From Hemerocallis citrina (Eukaryota > Streptophyta > Magnoliopsida > Asparagales > Asphodelaceae), in assembly GCA_017893485.1 (NCBI GenBank), contig CM030362.1:265589073-265653072 (forward strand): DNA of 64,000 bases, given 5' to 3'. The notes below the pieces were generated by a model that saw only the letters and a list, made by a program, of their open reading frames with translations, did not search any database and was not told where the DNA came from. Position numbers and translations under genes: made by a program. Below, one piece after another: positions 23,043-34,605 of this stretch. Each line of letters opens with the position of its first letter. The first letter of the stretch is position 1.

Positions 23043-25151
23043 TAAAAAAAAACAATTACATGGTTTGCTTTATAGAAAGTAATACAAGACAACATGAGAA
23101 CATAGCTAGTCGGAATAATCATTCATACAAACATATTTTCTCCAGTCCGATTTATTTAAAAAAAGCAATTACATGAATTGTTTTATAAAAAAGAAATACA
23201 AGATAACATGAAAGCATAGCTCATCCAGCTAATCTACGACCCCCACTAGTGCCATCCTTTCAACCGACAAATGTAGCAATGACTGATTCTGCACCAAATT
23301 CTGCGGATACGTGCGGCTCCAATATGATGCAAAATCCTACTTTTGGCAATCTTTATTGTCAATACCCTGGCCTTCACCAATCACCATGCTCAAGCATCAA
23401 CTCAGGTGTGCACCTATTCCTCCTTCAGAAACTTTATTCTGCATATTACATGCCATTAGTACAATCCGTGAATTTATAGGCCACTACAACAAACTTTACA
23501 GCAACTGAAACTGAATCAAATTCTAATCCTATCCAACCACAAAAATGAGGAATATAATATCTCATTTCTCTGCCAGTAACCTTACTTGTTTTCTATTTTA
23601 GCCTAATTTCAAATGCTTAAATGCATAAATGCATAAGGCTTCAGAAAGGAAAGATGAATAAATTCTTCATGAAATCTCTAAAAATCTGATTGTTTGGTGG
23701 TACAACGATGAAATTTGTAAAATTGGATAAAATACTTTGCAACGAGAAGTGACTGAGATGGCTTCAATATGCAAAACAAGTAAATCATAGTTGGTTCAAA
23801 GGAGCAGATATCCAACATAAAACATTCACAGATTATCAAAAGCACACTGCTATCAAGAATTCTGAGAACAACGACATACAGAATAGACAAATTTTAGTTC
23901 AAAATACAAGAGAATGTAAGGTAATATTACAAGATGGTTACTAAAACAAGGAAGAAGAAACAAACATAAAATAAATAAGAAAACTGTTACAGATGAAGTA
24001 CTCTAGCTATGGGCTTCCATCATTTATCCATCCTAACTTTACAATTCCTAAATGAGCAACCTCGAAAGCAATTTCCCTTGTTCTGTATATTTTAGTGATG
24101 CTGAATTGTATATTTTGGCGATGCTGTCATGCCCCTTGACTGTCTGAAGAGTAGTTTGTTCTACATCATTTGCACTTTTTATGACTTGTAACCAACATCA
24201 TCTTATCATATTATTTCCCTATGCCGGAAATTTTACATTAAAATAATAAAGTCCAATTATTCCACAGCAGTAAGTCTGATTATCTTCACTATACACTTGA
24301 TTATAGCAATTCATTGGACCAAATCACCCTGATTATAGCAACTCATGAATCTTTCTTGAGCTAACGTTAGTTTATTGCATGATGCCATGATCATTATAAT
24401 CGATATATGACATTTTGCGGTCCTTGTGCAAGTTCAAAATATGGTTGAACCTAGTTCAAGCAAAGGAATTGATACTTTCTCTCAAATTGGAAAATTGTAG
24501 GTGTGACTCTTTTTGCTACCTATTTTATTTCATTTCTTTGACTCCCAAATCAGCATGGATTTTCCTTGTCTTTGATTTATCTTTAAAATTAATACAAAAT
24601 CTTTGGTACAATGTGAGATGAGTGTGGAATACTGGAATTATACTTACTAGGAAAACATTTTCTAGCTTTGATCCTATGATCTTTGGATTTAGCCATTGGT
24701 TTCATATTGCACCCATCAGACATAAACAAAACCTATTAGTGTGGGATGTTTGAACACGAAATCTTTTTTTCTTTTTCTTTTTTTGATTAATTATTTAAAC
24801 ATTTGGTTATCCATCCTCCGAACCCTTGTCATAAACTTTTCTAACTCTGAAAATTTATTTCAGGATAAAGTGAATGAAGCGCAATGGATGATCTGTAGCT
24901 GACTACCAGATTTTTATGAGGAAGAGTTTCCTCTGACACTATAGACTAATCATGTTGAAATGAAAAGCTCCGAACGAATCCTCAGTTTTCCTACAGATTT
25001 TATCGTCTACAGCTGCCTATATATATACAGATACATATACATATTCACAGTACATATATAAACTTGTTCCGTACTCTTGTCCAGGTTGAGAATTGAACTT
25101 TGTTGTTGAGCTTATGGAATCTTGTCCAGGTCAATTTTGAAAATTGTGGAT

Positions 25152-27439
25152 TCAAAATATATATAAAGGGCATAAATCTATAATAGTACTTTGATAAATA
25201 AAATATAAAATATTGTACCATGCATCATCTTTCTCTTCATCAACTATCACTGAACCCAGAGCGGCATCATGAATTTGTAACTTGGAGGCTCCATCTTGTC
25301 CTACAATATAATAATAAAGTCTAAGGATAAAAAATTAGGATTATAAACCAAAAAATTCAACTAGTTAGTACCTTTGATAGAGTTCTTTAACCAATCTTGG
25401 CCACATATGAGGGCCTCAACCATTTTTGGGTGCAAAGAACTACGATATTGGTCCAACACTCTTCCACCAGTGCTAAATGCGGATTCTGAGGCTACAGTAG
25501 ATAACGGAATTGCAAGGACATCACGAGCCATCAAAGAGAGAATAGGATACCTTGCAGCATTAGACTTCCACCAAGCTAGCACATCGAATGTATCTTCTTC
25601 TAAAGGAAAAACTGCTTCCTCTAAATAAAGATCTAAGTCGGTCTTTGTTGGCATCATTGAAGAGCTTTGAGTAAGGAATTGACTATATCTCTTTGTACGT
25701 TTTGCAGTTGAGATTGAGTTAGAACTACTACTTTCACTTGAGCCAACTTTAGTAGAAATATTGCCCTTAGCAAGATATTCCTTATAAATGTTACTAATAC
25801 TAACAACTACCATTTTCACCTCTTCCTTAGCAGTTAAAGAATCATATAATTTTGGATAATAATACTCAAGTAATTTCAACTTGAATCTTGGATCCATAAC
25901 AATTGCACATGCTAAGGGTAAGTGACAAAATTTCCAATACTTCAAAAACTTCTCCAACATAGAAGCAACAACTGGCTGCAAAAAGTTATATCTCCCTGCC
26001 TCTTCATGCAATTTCAATCTTATTTCACAAATTTCATCAAAAAATAGATTAGCAGTGGGATAATTTGAACCTGAAAATAGAATTGATGCATTATAAAAAT
26101 ATTTTTGACGAAATAATTTTAATCTAATGTAAATCATGTAATAACTTTTATCAAAAATAAGAGTCGTTGTCTAACATTTACCTGAAAACATATTTGATGC
26201 ATTATAGAAAGTTTCAAGTAAATCACAAACAATTTTGGCCCTCTGCCATTCATCTTCAGAAGCTGCAACCTTCTGTCTAAAAACAGAATCCCTATGTTCA
26301 AGACGTTGAAATGCATCTTTATAAATCAAGGCTGTTTCCAACATCTTATATGTAGAATTCCAGCGGGTTGGAACATCTTTAATGAGACGCTTATCACAAC
26401 TAATTTTTGCTTGTTTGCATATGTCTTTGAACAACTGCTCCCTCCCTTGCGAACCCGTCACGTATTTGACACTATCCCTGACTTTCCGAACAACATCACC
26501 CAAAGCTTTAAGACCATCTTGGACAATTAAATTAAGTATATGTGCCGAACAACGAACATGAAATAAATCACCTTCCAATAAAAGATTGCTAGAAAGCTCG
26601 TCTTTCAACAACTCCACCATTAAATCATTTGTAGTACAGTTATCAACAGTTATTGACATTATCTTCCTATCAATGTTCCAATCTAGCAAGCATTTATAAA
26701 GGGATGAGCAAAGATTTTCAGCTGTGTGTGGAGATGGCTCCATTTGAAAATTAATTATTCGCTTTTGTAAAACCCAGCCATCATCAATAAAATGAGCAGT
26801 CAAGCATGAATATCCCAAAGTTTGATTTGATGTCCACATATCAGTAGTGATGCTAACACGGCCAGAAAAATTATCAAAAAATTCATGAAGTTTTTTCTTT
26901 TCTTGCTCATATACCCCAATACAATCAGTTTTAATCGTGTTTCTTGAGACCATATTGAACTCCGGCTGCAGATTTCTTATAAACCTCTTGAAACCCCAGT
27001 GTTCAACAATAGAGAAAGGATACTCATGAATCATAATCATTTGAGCAAGTTGCTCTCTACTACGTGCTTGACTAAACTCGAACTTGATTATTGAACCTTC
27101 CCCCCCCAAAGAACTTACATTTCTCGTCAGCAGTCGTTGTCTAATGTCTTTAGAATTTTTCCTAGGACAACTTGTTAAGTGTCTCTTCAAGTGGCTAGTG
27201 CCACTAGTACTAGCGCCAGTAAATTTATGATGACAATAGGGACATATTGCTACTTCAATGCCATCAATTTTTTGTTTGGTCATCTCTAGCCAAACTTTTG
27301 ATTTCAATTTCTTTTCTTTTTTTTCCTTTTCAGTATTAACATTTTCAGCAGAGATAGTTTGAGGATTTTCAGAAGTTACCACATTTACATTAGTAGCTTC
27401 CATGTTATCTTTATCCTTCCCCATATCCTTATCAGTCAT
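25152..27439 (-). CDS. hAT transposase (three coding exons, ~701 aa)
   Basis: Proposed exons: 27439-26182, 26070-25372 and 25300-25152, with GT-AG introns of 111 and 71 nt. Phases fit, and the total is 702 codons with the stop, a usual length for plant hAT transposases. I start at the Met of MTDKDMGKDK because the frame upstream looks like the end of a 5' intron. Domains in order: BED zinc finger (CPYCHHKF ... HLKRHLTSC), RNase H-like catalytic core (SITTDMWTS, SITVDNCTTND), DVPTRWNSTY, and the C-terminal hATC dimerisation region (YPILSLMARDVLAIPLST, ASESAFSTGGRVLDQYRSSL). No stop or frameshift is seen. Exon 3 is less certain; without it the frame stops at 25361. It would cut and paste elements with these ends in the nucleus. 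Confidence 0.85.
26071..26181 (-). other. Intron 1 of the hAT transposase, flanked by a 26-bp near-repeat
   Basis: The donor is TTTTCAG|GTAAATG and the acceptor TTTTCAG|GTTCAAA. The last bases of exon 1 and the last bases of the intron are near copies (TATAATGCATCAAATATG and TATAATGCATCAATTCTA, each followed by TTTTCAGGT). This is what a tandem duplication of an exonic AGGT site would leave. Confidence 0.7.
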
Positions 27440-29438
27440 TTCAACTTCAAATAGAATCTGCCCACAACCTACGAGAAGCAAAACACAAATGAAGTGTCAG
27501 AGTTTAAGAGCATGTTTTACATCGATATTAGTTAGAATGAACGCTTTATAATTCTGTACTATAATATATATAAAAAAAAAAGTAGTATAACTTTTCGTTA
27601 AAATGCACTCCACATAATTCTTAACTTTATTAAAAAAAACCTATTAGGCCATTTTCTGAAAAAGACTAGTGGACTTTTTATCGAACACACCATGTTGGCA
27701 ATGAATTATGCAGACTAAAAAATCATTATTTGTAGGCCATGTGTTGGTAATATTGAGCTCATGGGGGTTGAAGATCACAATTCAAACCATTGCTTAAGTA
27801 GATGTTGTTTCAGGATTAGGAGATCTTAGAGGTTTTCCTTCCTTTGATCCGTGAAGAAAGGAGGTTGGCACCTTAACCCATCTTTGTTCCTAGGCAATAA
27901 TTTAGTTGGAAAATATTAAATATGCATCTGTTTGAGAGTTTAGAACCCGAAATTTCCCATTTATTCATATGGATATGCCATAATTATTTTTTATAATTTA
28001 GATTTCCTTTATGTAAAAGGTAACTGCCGAGTATTAAAATCAAAATAAGTATTTGACTACATAATATCATTAGATTTCTACAAAGTTAACTAGATCTTTA
28101 AAAAAAATCTTGAATCTAGGCAAAACATGAGTTAACAATTGTTTTCAGTGGTTACTTTTACAGTGTGAAGATAATACTTCCAATATATTCCACCAGCAAC
28201 CCAGCTTATTAAAACCTATGCCAAGTTGAAGTGTTAATATTTGACATCGCTACCAGTTTTCGTGCAAGTTGAAAAAATGGGAATTTTTGACTGTGTAATC
28301 AATTGTGAAATGGAGTTGCAAACTGCAAATGGATTGCACTTTTTTTAAGATTCATGTTACCATGTAAAATCCTTTGCAATGCAAAATATCTAAAACAGCA
28401 GTAGTTATGATCTACTGTGCTTTGAATTGTAAATATCAGTACTGATATTTTTGCTAATACAGATGTGTTCTACTATCCTTTAATGTTTGTACAGATCAAT
28501 ATTAAAACTATATCGAGAATAATAATGTTTGATTCAAATTCTTCTTTCCATGTTTATAGTATGTCTTGGTTCCTAACTCTGTGAAGAAACTTTTCCATGT
28601 CTATTTACTTATATATCTATGAAAGGAAATCACATTTTCTTTTTATGCATTCTGTAAACAGTAGAAGAATTAGAATAATTAAACTTTATTTTGACTGATA
28701 TGATATGGCCCTATGCTACATGCATAGTGTTCTTTTTCTCGTGCTGATTCTCTGAATTACAACATCTCCTTCCTTTGCGTAAACTCAAGTATATGGCCAA
28801 ATATTGCTGATTGATATGCCTATCAAATTCTAGAATGAAGTATGATAGTCTCAATTTTAATAGACATCTCAAATCTTAATGAGAAAATCAGCACATACTA
28901 GAACAAAGCTAATGTTGGATCAACAAACAATTCCGAATATTTATTAATCACCTCAAATTTTCTAATTAGTCTGTATATGAATATGATCTGCCATATTCGA
29001 AGAAAGAGAGATATCGATGAAACAATGTAAAATTAATGAAATCAAAATTAATGAAATCAATGAAACAACAATTTTACCTGAAATCGAAACTTGGCAGATG
29101 ATGAATTAAGATCCCCTATTCAGATTACACAAATATGAGATTGAAATTGAATTGGGAGCTAGGGTTAGGGTTGATGATGAAAAAGAAATAGAGAAAACTA
29201 CATATAAATAGAGCTTGGGAGTGGGGGCTGCCATGAATGGGAATGGGTGCTGGCGATCGGAAGACGAAGTGATCGAAGCTTGGAGGAAGATGAAAGGATT
29301 TGGCGAGGAGATCTCAAACTCGAAGCGTCGAAATTCTGGAGACTCACTTAGTTAAGAGTCACTGACTCACTTAGATAAGAGTCTTAACTCTTAAGTCTGA
29401 CTCTTAAGTCTGATGACTTCTCATATATTGATAAATTG

Positions 29439-29590
29439 GGTTGGGTTCGGGTCGGACCAATATGCACCCGAACCCGGCCCGAAAATTTAACGGGCTTATT
29501 TTTCTCAGCCCGGGTCCGAAAAAAATGAAAAAAAATAGGCCCGAGTACCACTAAAAACGGGTCGGACATGATCGGGCTCGGGTCGGGTTC
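29439..29590. repeat. hAT subterminal repeats, right end
   Basis: GGGTTCGGGTCGG, CCCGAACCCGGCCCGA and related motifs cluster within 170 bp of the terminus, as at the left end. Confidence 0.7.
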
Positions 29591-30117
29591 GTATCAATTG
29601 CCAGCCTTACTTTCATCACATCTTCACTATGTGTCTAATCCTTAGTTTATTAGAATCATGAACAAAATCAATTCTCTAGAGTTAGCCTTTCCACTATACC
29701 AGTCTTAATTCTTTATTCAACGCAACCCAAATCTTGGTCTTTTCATTTCAAATTTCATTTCAATTCATTTCTTTTCCATGCCGGTATGAGGCTTAGCTAC
29801 ACTATAGTTCTTAATTTCAATTCACAATTACACAAGAATCGAGTCTTTCAAACTCATGAGTTCATTTTTCATGATTACATAAGACTTTCCTTTTTCATGT
29901 TCATAGTATTCATAGTCATAAAACTTTTCATAAATTCAGCAGAATAATTCACTTCACTTCATATACGATTCATGCAAAGGTAAATAAAATTCACTTTTCT
30001 AATCCGTCACATCCAATCTCCATTCTTTCTATTATCAAATCTCTTTCAAGCAATATATATATGTATTTATTTCACAAAGCAAATTTAGAAATCTGAGATG
30101 TTGACAAAGAGTCTGGA

Positions 30118-30310
30118 CAGTCGACTGTTACTTAGACCAGTCGGCTGTTCAGCAGGGTTTTAAACACAAAAGTACAAGGTACGGGGCAGTCGACTGTTAC
30201 TCAGACCAGTCGGCTGTTCAGCAGGGTTTTAAACTCGAAAGTACAAGGTACGGAGCAGTCGACTGTTACTCAGACCAGTCGGCTGTTCTGCAGGGTTTTA
30301 ACTCGAATGA
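30118..30310. repeat. 69-bp tandem repeat with paired GTCGAC palindromes (3 copies) in 3' LTR of C
   Basis: TCGACTG recurs at 30121, 30190 and 30259. Each unit holds the palindrome CAGTCGACTG, a 10-nt spacer and CAGTCGGCTG. A third, looser pair lies near 30326-30352. The other LTR has only two units (48357, 48426), so one unit was gained or lost since insertion. Confidence 0.85.
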
Positions 30311-31272
30311 TTTAATAATCAGGTCGGTCGACTACTACATCAATTCGGACGACTGATCAGTATTAAAATTTGAAATAAGGAACCATTTATTCTTTCCTTC
30401 GATTCACACAAAATCTTAGTTTAAGATTACAATATGTTCATTTCTCGAAACTAATACACGACTTTATTTAACAACCATCACAACATGCATAGTTTGCTAA
30501 ATAATGTAGGGATTCTTACGACTAGTATTTTCCACACAACCACGACTTCAAAAAAAGGGTATTTTTCCCATAATCATCATTTTTCTACAGAGATAAACAT
30601 TTATTCCAATTCAGTATGCTAGATAAAAATCAAGAATAACATACATTAATCATATCATTTCATTAGGTTCACCCATTCGTTTCATGCAATCACACTTCTG
30701 TTCCATTTTCATTTAAAATCACAAAGAGCAAAAATTTCACTTGTTTATTCTTGTATAATTAATACAAAACTTAGCATGGTATCTTTCATTCTCTCAGACC
30801 AGTCGACTGTTCAACATGATCGGTCGACTGTACAGCTAGTTTTTCAATGTCTTTAGTTCTTTTCCATTCATTCAAATTTTCACATGATGTATATAGCATG
30901 AGAGATTTCATTATAACAATCATTCAATCAAACTAACTTTAACACACACACAAAATGACAATTCAATTTCAGCCCTAGCATGATTTCTACTCTAGAAGTC
31001 ATGAGAAACACCCACCTTTTTGAAGATACACGAATAGAAAGCTCTTAGAAAATCCTTTAGAATGCACAAATAGATCCTTCTCCTCCTAGGTGTAGCAAAA
31101 ACCGAGTAATTCCTGACCTTTGGATGAACACCCACACAAGAATTCCTCAATCTTTTTCTCCCAAAAACTCTCAATCTTTTCCTCCCAAAAAACTCTCAAT
31201 CTTTTCTCACTCTAATCTTTTCTCTTTCTAGTAAAATTTTCTAATGTATTAAGATGAGAAGAAACTATGAGG

Positions 31273-31280
31273 TATTTATA
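31273..31280 (-). promoter_or_regulatory. TATA box in 3' LTR of C
   Basis: TATAAATA on the minus strand; the other LTR has it at 49428-49435. Confidence 0.55.
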
Positions 31281-31821
31281 CATAATTTTGGATGGATTGG
31301 ATGGCTAGGATTAGATCAACTAGTTAGGGATTAAAGGCTAGGATGAATTATGGAGTTGCCACAACCACCCATGACTTGAGAAACTACCTCACCACTACTC
31401 CCATCTCTCCCTCTCTCTTGGATCCAATCTGGCCTAATAGGAAAAGTGTGCAATGCACACTATATTGCATGCACGTGCTACCCTAGTGTCCCTCATTCTT
31501 AAGTTGTTCATGCACTAATTTATTAATTGTCTACCATTGAGTCTACACTACAAGTCACCATGATTAAAAGAGGAATAAATTAAATGGGTTTACAATTTGG
31601 GCCAAAAATCATGGGCTCAAGGAAAAATACTTAAATTAATTATAATGGACTAGAATTAGGCCTAGGATGTTCTTTAGGCTTTAAAATAACTCTTGTAGGA
31701 AACAAAGAGAATAATCAGTCTATTAGGCTATGAAGAAAAATATTGGACTATAGAAAAACATATGAAATTATGTATGCAAAATTACATACGGTCTCAAATC
31801 CTCATAAAATGAAATATATAC

Positions 31822-31823
<2 letters not shown>

Positions 31824-31858
<35 letters not shown>
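31824..31858. repeat. (TA)n microsatellite in the 3' LTR of C
   Basis: About 17 TA units; the other LTR has only a short run near 49981. Confidence 0.9.
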
Positions 31859-31861
<3 letters not shown>

Positions 31862-31876
31862 GATCGGGATGTTACA

Positions 31877-31893
31877 ACACTCCCTCCTTAGAA
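31877..31893 (-). other. Polypurine tract of C
   Basis: On the minus strand TTCTAAGGAGGGAGTGT lies directly before the 3' LTR. Confidence 0.75.
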
Positions 31894-31965
31894 TAGTTCC
31901 GTCCTCGGAACTACACTTAAAGGGTGAGGACAACAGAAATACAACAAGAGGAAAGAAAATACAAA

Positions 31966-33318
31966 TCAAAAAAATAGTTCGGGAAGATCCTTCATCATCC
32001 TTTCCTCCGATTCCCAAGTAGCCTCTTCAACCAACTGGTTTCTCCAGACTACCTTGACCATCGGTATCGTCTTATTCCTCAAGACTTTCTCTCGACGATC
32101 AACAATCTCAACTGGGAGCTCAATGTAACTCAGATCCAACTGCAAACCCTCTGGCACTTCGGGCAAATGATGACTTGGATCTGGAATGTAACCTCTCAGC
32201 ATAGACACATGAGAGACATTGTGCACCTGAGATAACTCTTCCGGTAATTCCAGTCGGTAAGCAGTTTTCCCGATTCTTTTCAATATCTTATATGGACCTA
32301 TGAACCTCGGGGCTAACTTTCCACTCTTGCCGAATCGGATCATGCCTTTGCTGGGGGATATCTTCAGAAAGACAAAGTCACCAACCTCAAACTCATGGTC
32401 CCTCCTCCGGTTATCTGCATAGCTCTTCTGCCTACTCTGAGCTTCCACCAACCTCTTCCTGATTAGATCAATCTTTTCATAGGTCTGCTGCACAATCTCA
32501 GGTCCAAACATCTGATGCTCCCCAACTTCGAACCAACAAACAGGCGTTCTACACTTCCTGCCATACAAAGCTTCGTACGGCGCCATCCCGATGCTAGTCT
32601 GAAAACTGTTGTTGTAGGCAAACTCTACCAAAGGTAAATGCCTTTCCCAACTGCCTCCAAAGTCTAGTACACAACACCGAAGTATATCCTCAAGAGTACG
32701 GTTGACTCTCTCGGTTTGCCTATCGGTTTGCGGATGAAAAGCAGTGCTGAAATCCATCTTGGTACCCAAAGCTGTCTGAAGACTCCTCCAAAAATGCAAA
32801 GTAAACCGCGCATCTCGATCAGACACAATGGTCAACGGAATGCCATGAAGCCTGACGATCTCACCAATATACATCTCAGCCAACTTGTCCATCGAAGTAG
32901 TGAGTTTCATTGCCAAAAAGTGAGCGGACTTAGTTAGTCAATCGACTATGACCCAAATCGCATCGTTGCCCTTAGGACTCTTAGGCAAACCCGTGATGAA
33001 GTCCATACTGATGTTATCCCACTTCCATTCTGGAATAGGTAACGGCTGTAATAGACCTCCAGGTTTCTGATTCTCGGCTTTGACTTGTTGACAAATCTTA
33101 CACCTCGACACAAATTCAGCTACATCCCGCTTCAAACCTGACCACCAGAAATGCTGTTTAATGTCCCTATACATCTTGGTACTCCCAGGATGTACAGACA
33201 AAAGGGTAGCATGTGCCTCCTGAAGAATACTTTCTTTCAAGTCCGATTGATCCGGAACACACAACCTCTCTCCAAACCACAGCACTTCATCCCTGATTTG
33301 AAATCCGGGCAACTTGCC
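31966..33318 (-). pseudogene. C integrase with C-terminal chromodomain
   Basis: The integrase starts after the insertion site of D and contains the HHCC zinc domain (HATLLSVHPGSTKMYRDIKQ ... CKICQQ). All three catalytic acids are visible: SMDFITGLP, IVSDRDARF and HPQTDRQTERVNRTLED (Glu present). The GPY/F region (FIGPYKILKRIGKTAYRL) and a chromodomain-like end (VVWRNQLVEEATWESEERM) follow; this end places the element in the Tekay/Del group and would direct integration to marked chromatin. One TGA at 32938-32940 interrupts it in VIVD-LTKSAHF, where related elements have Arg (CGA), a CpG decay site. Confidence 0.9.
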
Positions 33319-34605
33319 TGTAGAACTCCGTATTTTCAAATATTATTTTAAATATTAGAAAATGAATTAAAATGATTTTCTGGAGATTTAATAAATATTT
33401 TCTAAAGAGTTATCTTTTTTGCACGTGCAAAACACGTGCAAATATTTTCTTGAGAGGTTCAAAAATCAAGTTTTCCTTATGAAAAATCATTATTTAATAT
33501 TTGGGACTTATTTAGTATTTTTCCAGATTTTTCTGAAATTAATCGGAACCATTTGCAAATTTTGAGAAAAGAAGGACCTTTTTGCAAAATTGACATTTTT
33601 AAGGGTTAAAGTGCAAATTATATTTTCTGGACATTTTGAACAGTACCAATTGAGATTTACGAGTATATTTTACTTTTAAATCCTAATTAAAATGAATTTG
33701 ATGGAATTTCCAAGAATAGAACTATATGTATAAAGTTGTATTTTGAAGGGATTATTTTGCAAAATTGTCGTAAAACCCTAAAACCTATTTTCGGATTGTT
33801 TAAATAGACCTTTCCAGCCGTCATTACTAAAATACAGAATTTTGAGAATTGTTTTGGAAGAGCAAGAGGAAGTTTTGGATCTAACAAGAAGGAAGGCTTT
33901 TCGTGGATTTTCTCAATTCAAAAGTGAGTGATATTGTTTGTTTTGTTTTGTTTTGTTAAATGAACTTTGTTTTGTTAATTGATTTATGTAAATGATTGTG
34001 TGTTGTTTTGTTTCGATATTTTGTATCTTGTATGTGATCGATGCAATAGTTGTTATTTATATTGTGCATGTGAAATCCATGAATGTTTAGTAGATCTTGA
34101 TTGGGAAATTCTTTATTGCTTGAAAACATGTTAAGATTTGAGTATGGTTATGATAATAAGGAATTGGATGGTTGAACATCTGGATCTTGTGATTACAAAT
34201 CAGATTTAGTTTGAGTTGTGGAAGAGATTTAGTATTGAGAAATCCTAATGGAAGAATTAGGAGTTTAGAACATGAGAATTTGAGATTTGAGAAATTGGTT
34301 GATTTGAGTAATGTATCCGAACTGGGGATTATTCAAGACTGTCGTTTTATGGAAATACAAATTATTTTAGTAAACAATGTTTTCTTTTGGTAAACCCTAA
34401 TTTTGATTATCATGAACAACCAAAACTAAGCAGACTGTAGGCCGACAGTCGACTGGCAGACCTATCAGTCGACTGGTACGACCAAGCTGCTAGATCTTTA
34501 GTTTTCTTAAAAATCCGTTCTGGACAGTCGACTTAGACCCTTTTCAGTCGACTGGTACACTTAGAATTTATTTTTCAAGATTATCATAGATTTTTCTCTG
34601 GTAAG

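Larger units (their letters stand above)
22876..29609 (-). mobile_element. hAT DNA transposon, probably autonomous (6.7 kb)
   Basis: The terminal inverted repeats TAAGGGTGGCAAT (22876) and ATTGCCAGCCTTA (ending 29609) match at 12 of 13 positions, with an 8-bp target duplication. Both ends carry subterminal repeats of the type CCCGAACCCGGCCCGA. The transposase gene runs on the minus strand with three coding exons (27439-25152). The flanks 22916-25150 and 27440-29600 contain no other credible gene. The left flank is AT-rich; the right flank may contain 5' untranslated exons, with a possible donor CAG|GTAAAATTG near 29078 and an acceptor TGGGCAG near 27468. Confidence 0.9.
22021..31876 (-). repeat. 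3' LTR of C, interrupted by the hAT element
   Basis: Its own sequence is 22021-22875 plus 29618-31876, about 3.1 kb, and it matches the 5' LTR over its length. On the minus strand a TATA box (TATAAATA) lies at 31273-31280. It contains three copies of a 69-bp unit (the other LTR has two) and a TA microsatellite. No protein gene is supported in the LTR itself. Confidence 0.9.

Noticed and set aside
23249..24621. Small frames in the left flank of the hAT
   Set aside because: AT-rich, short, no domain, no splice pattern; I treat the stretch as non-coding.
29384..29569. 61-codon frame at the right end of the hAT
   Set aside because: It translates the GC-rich subterminal repeats.
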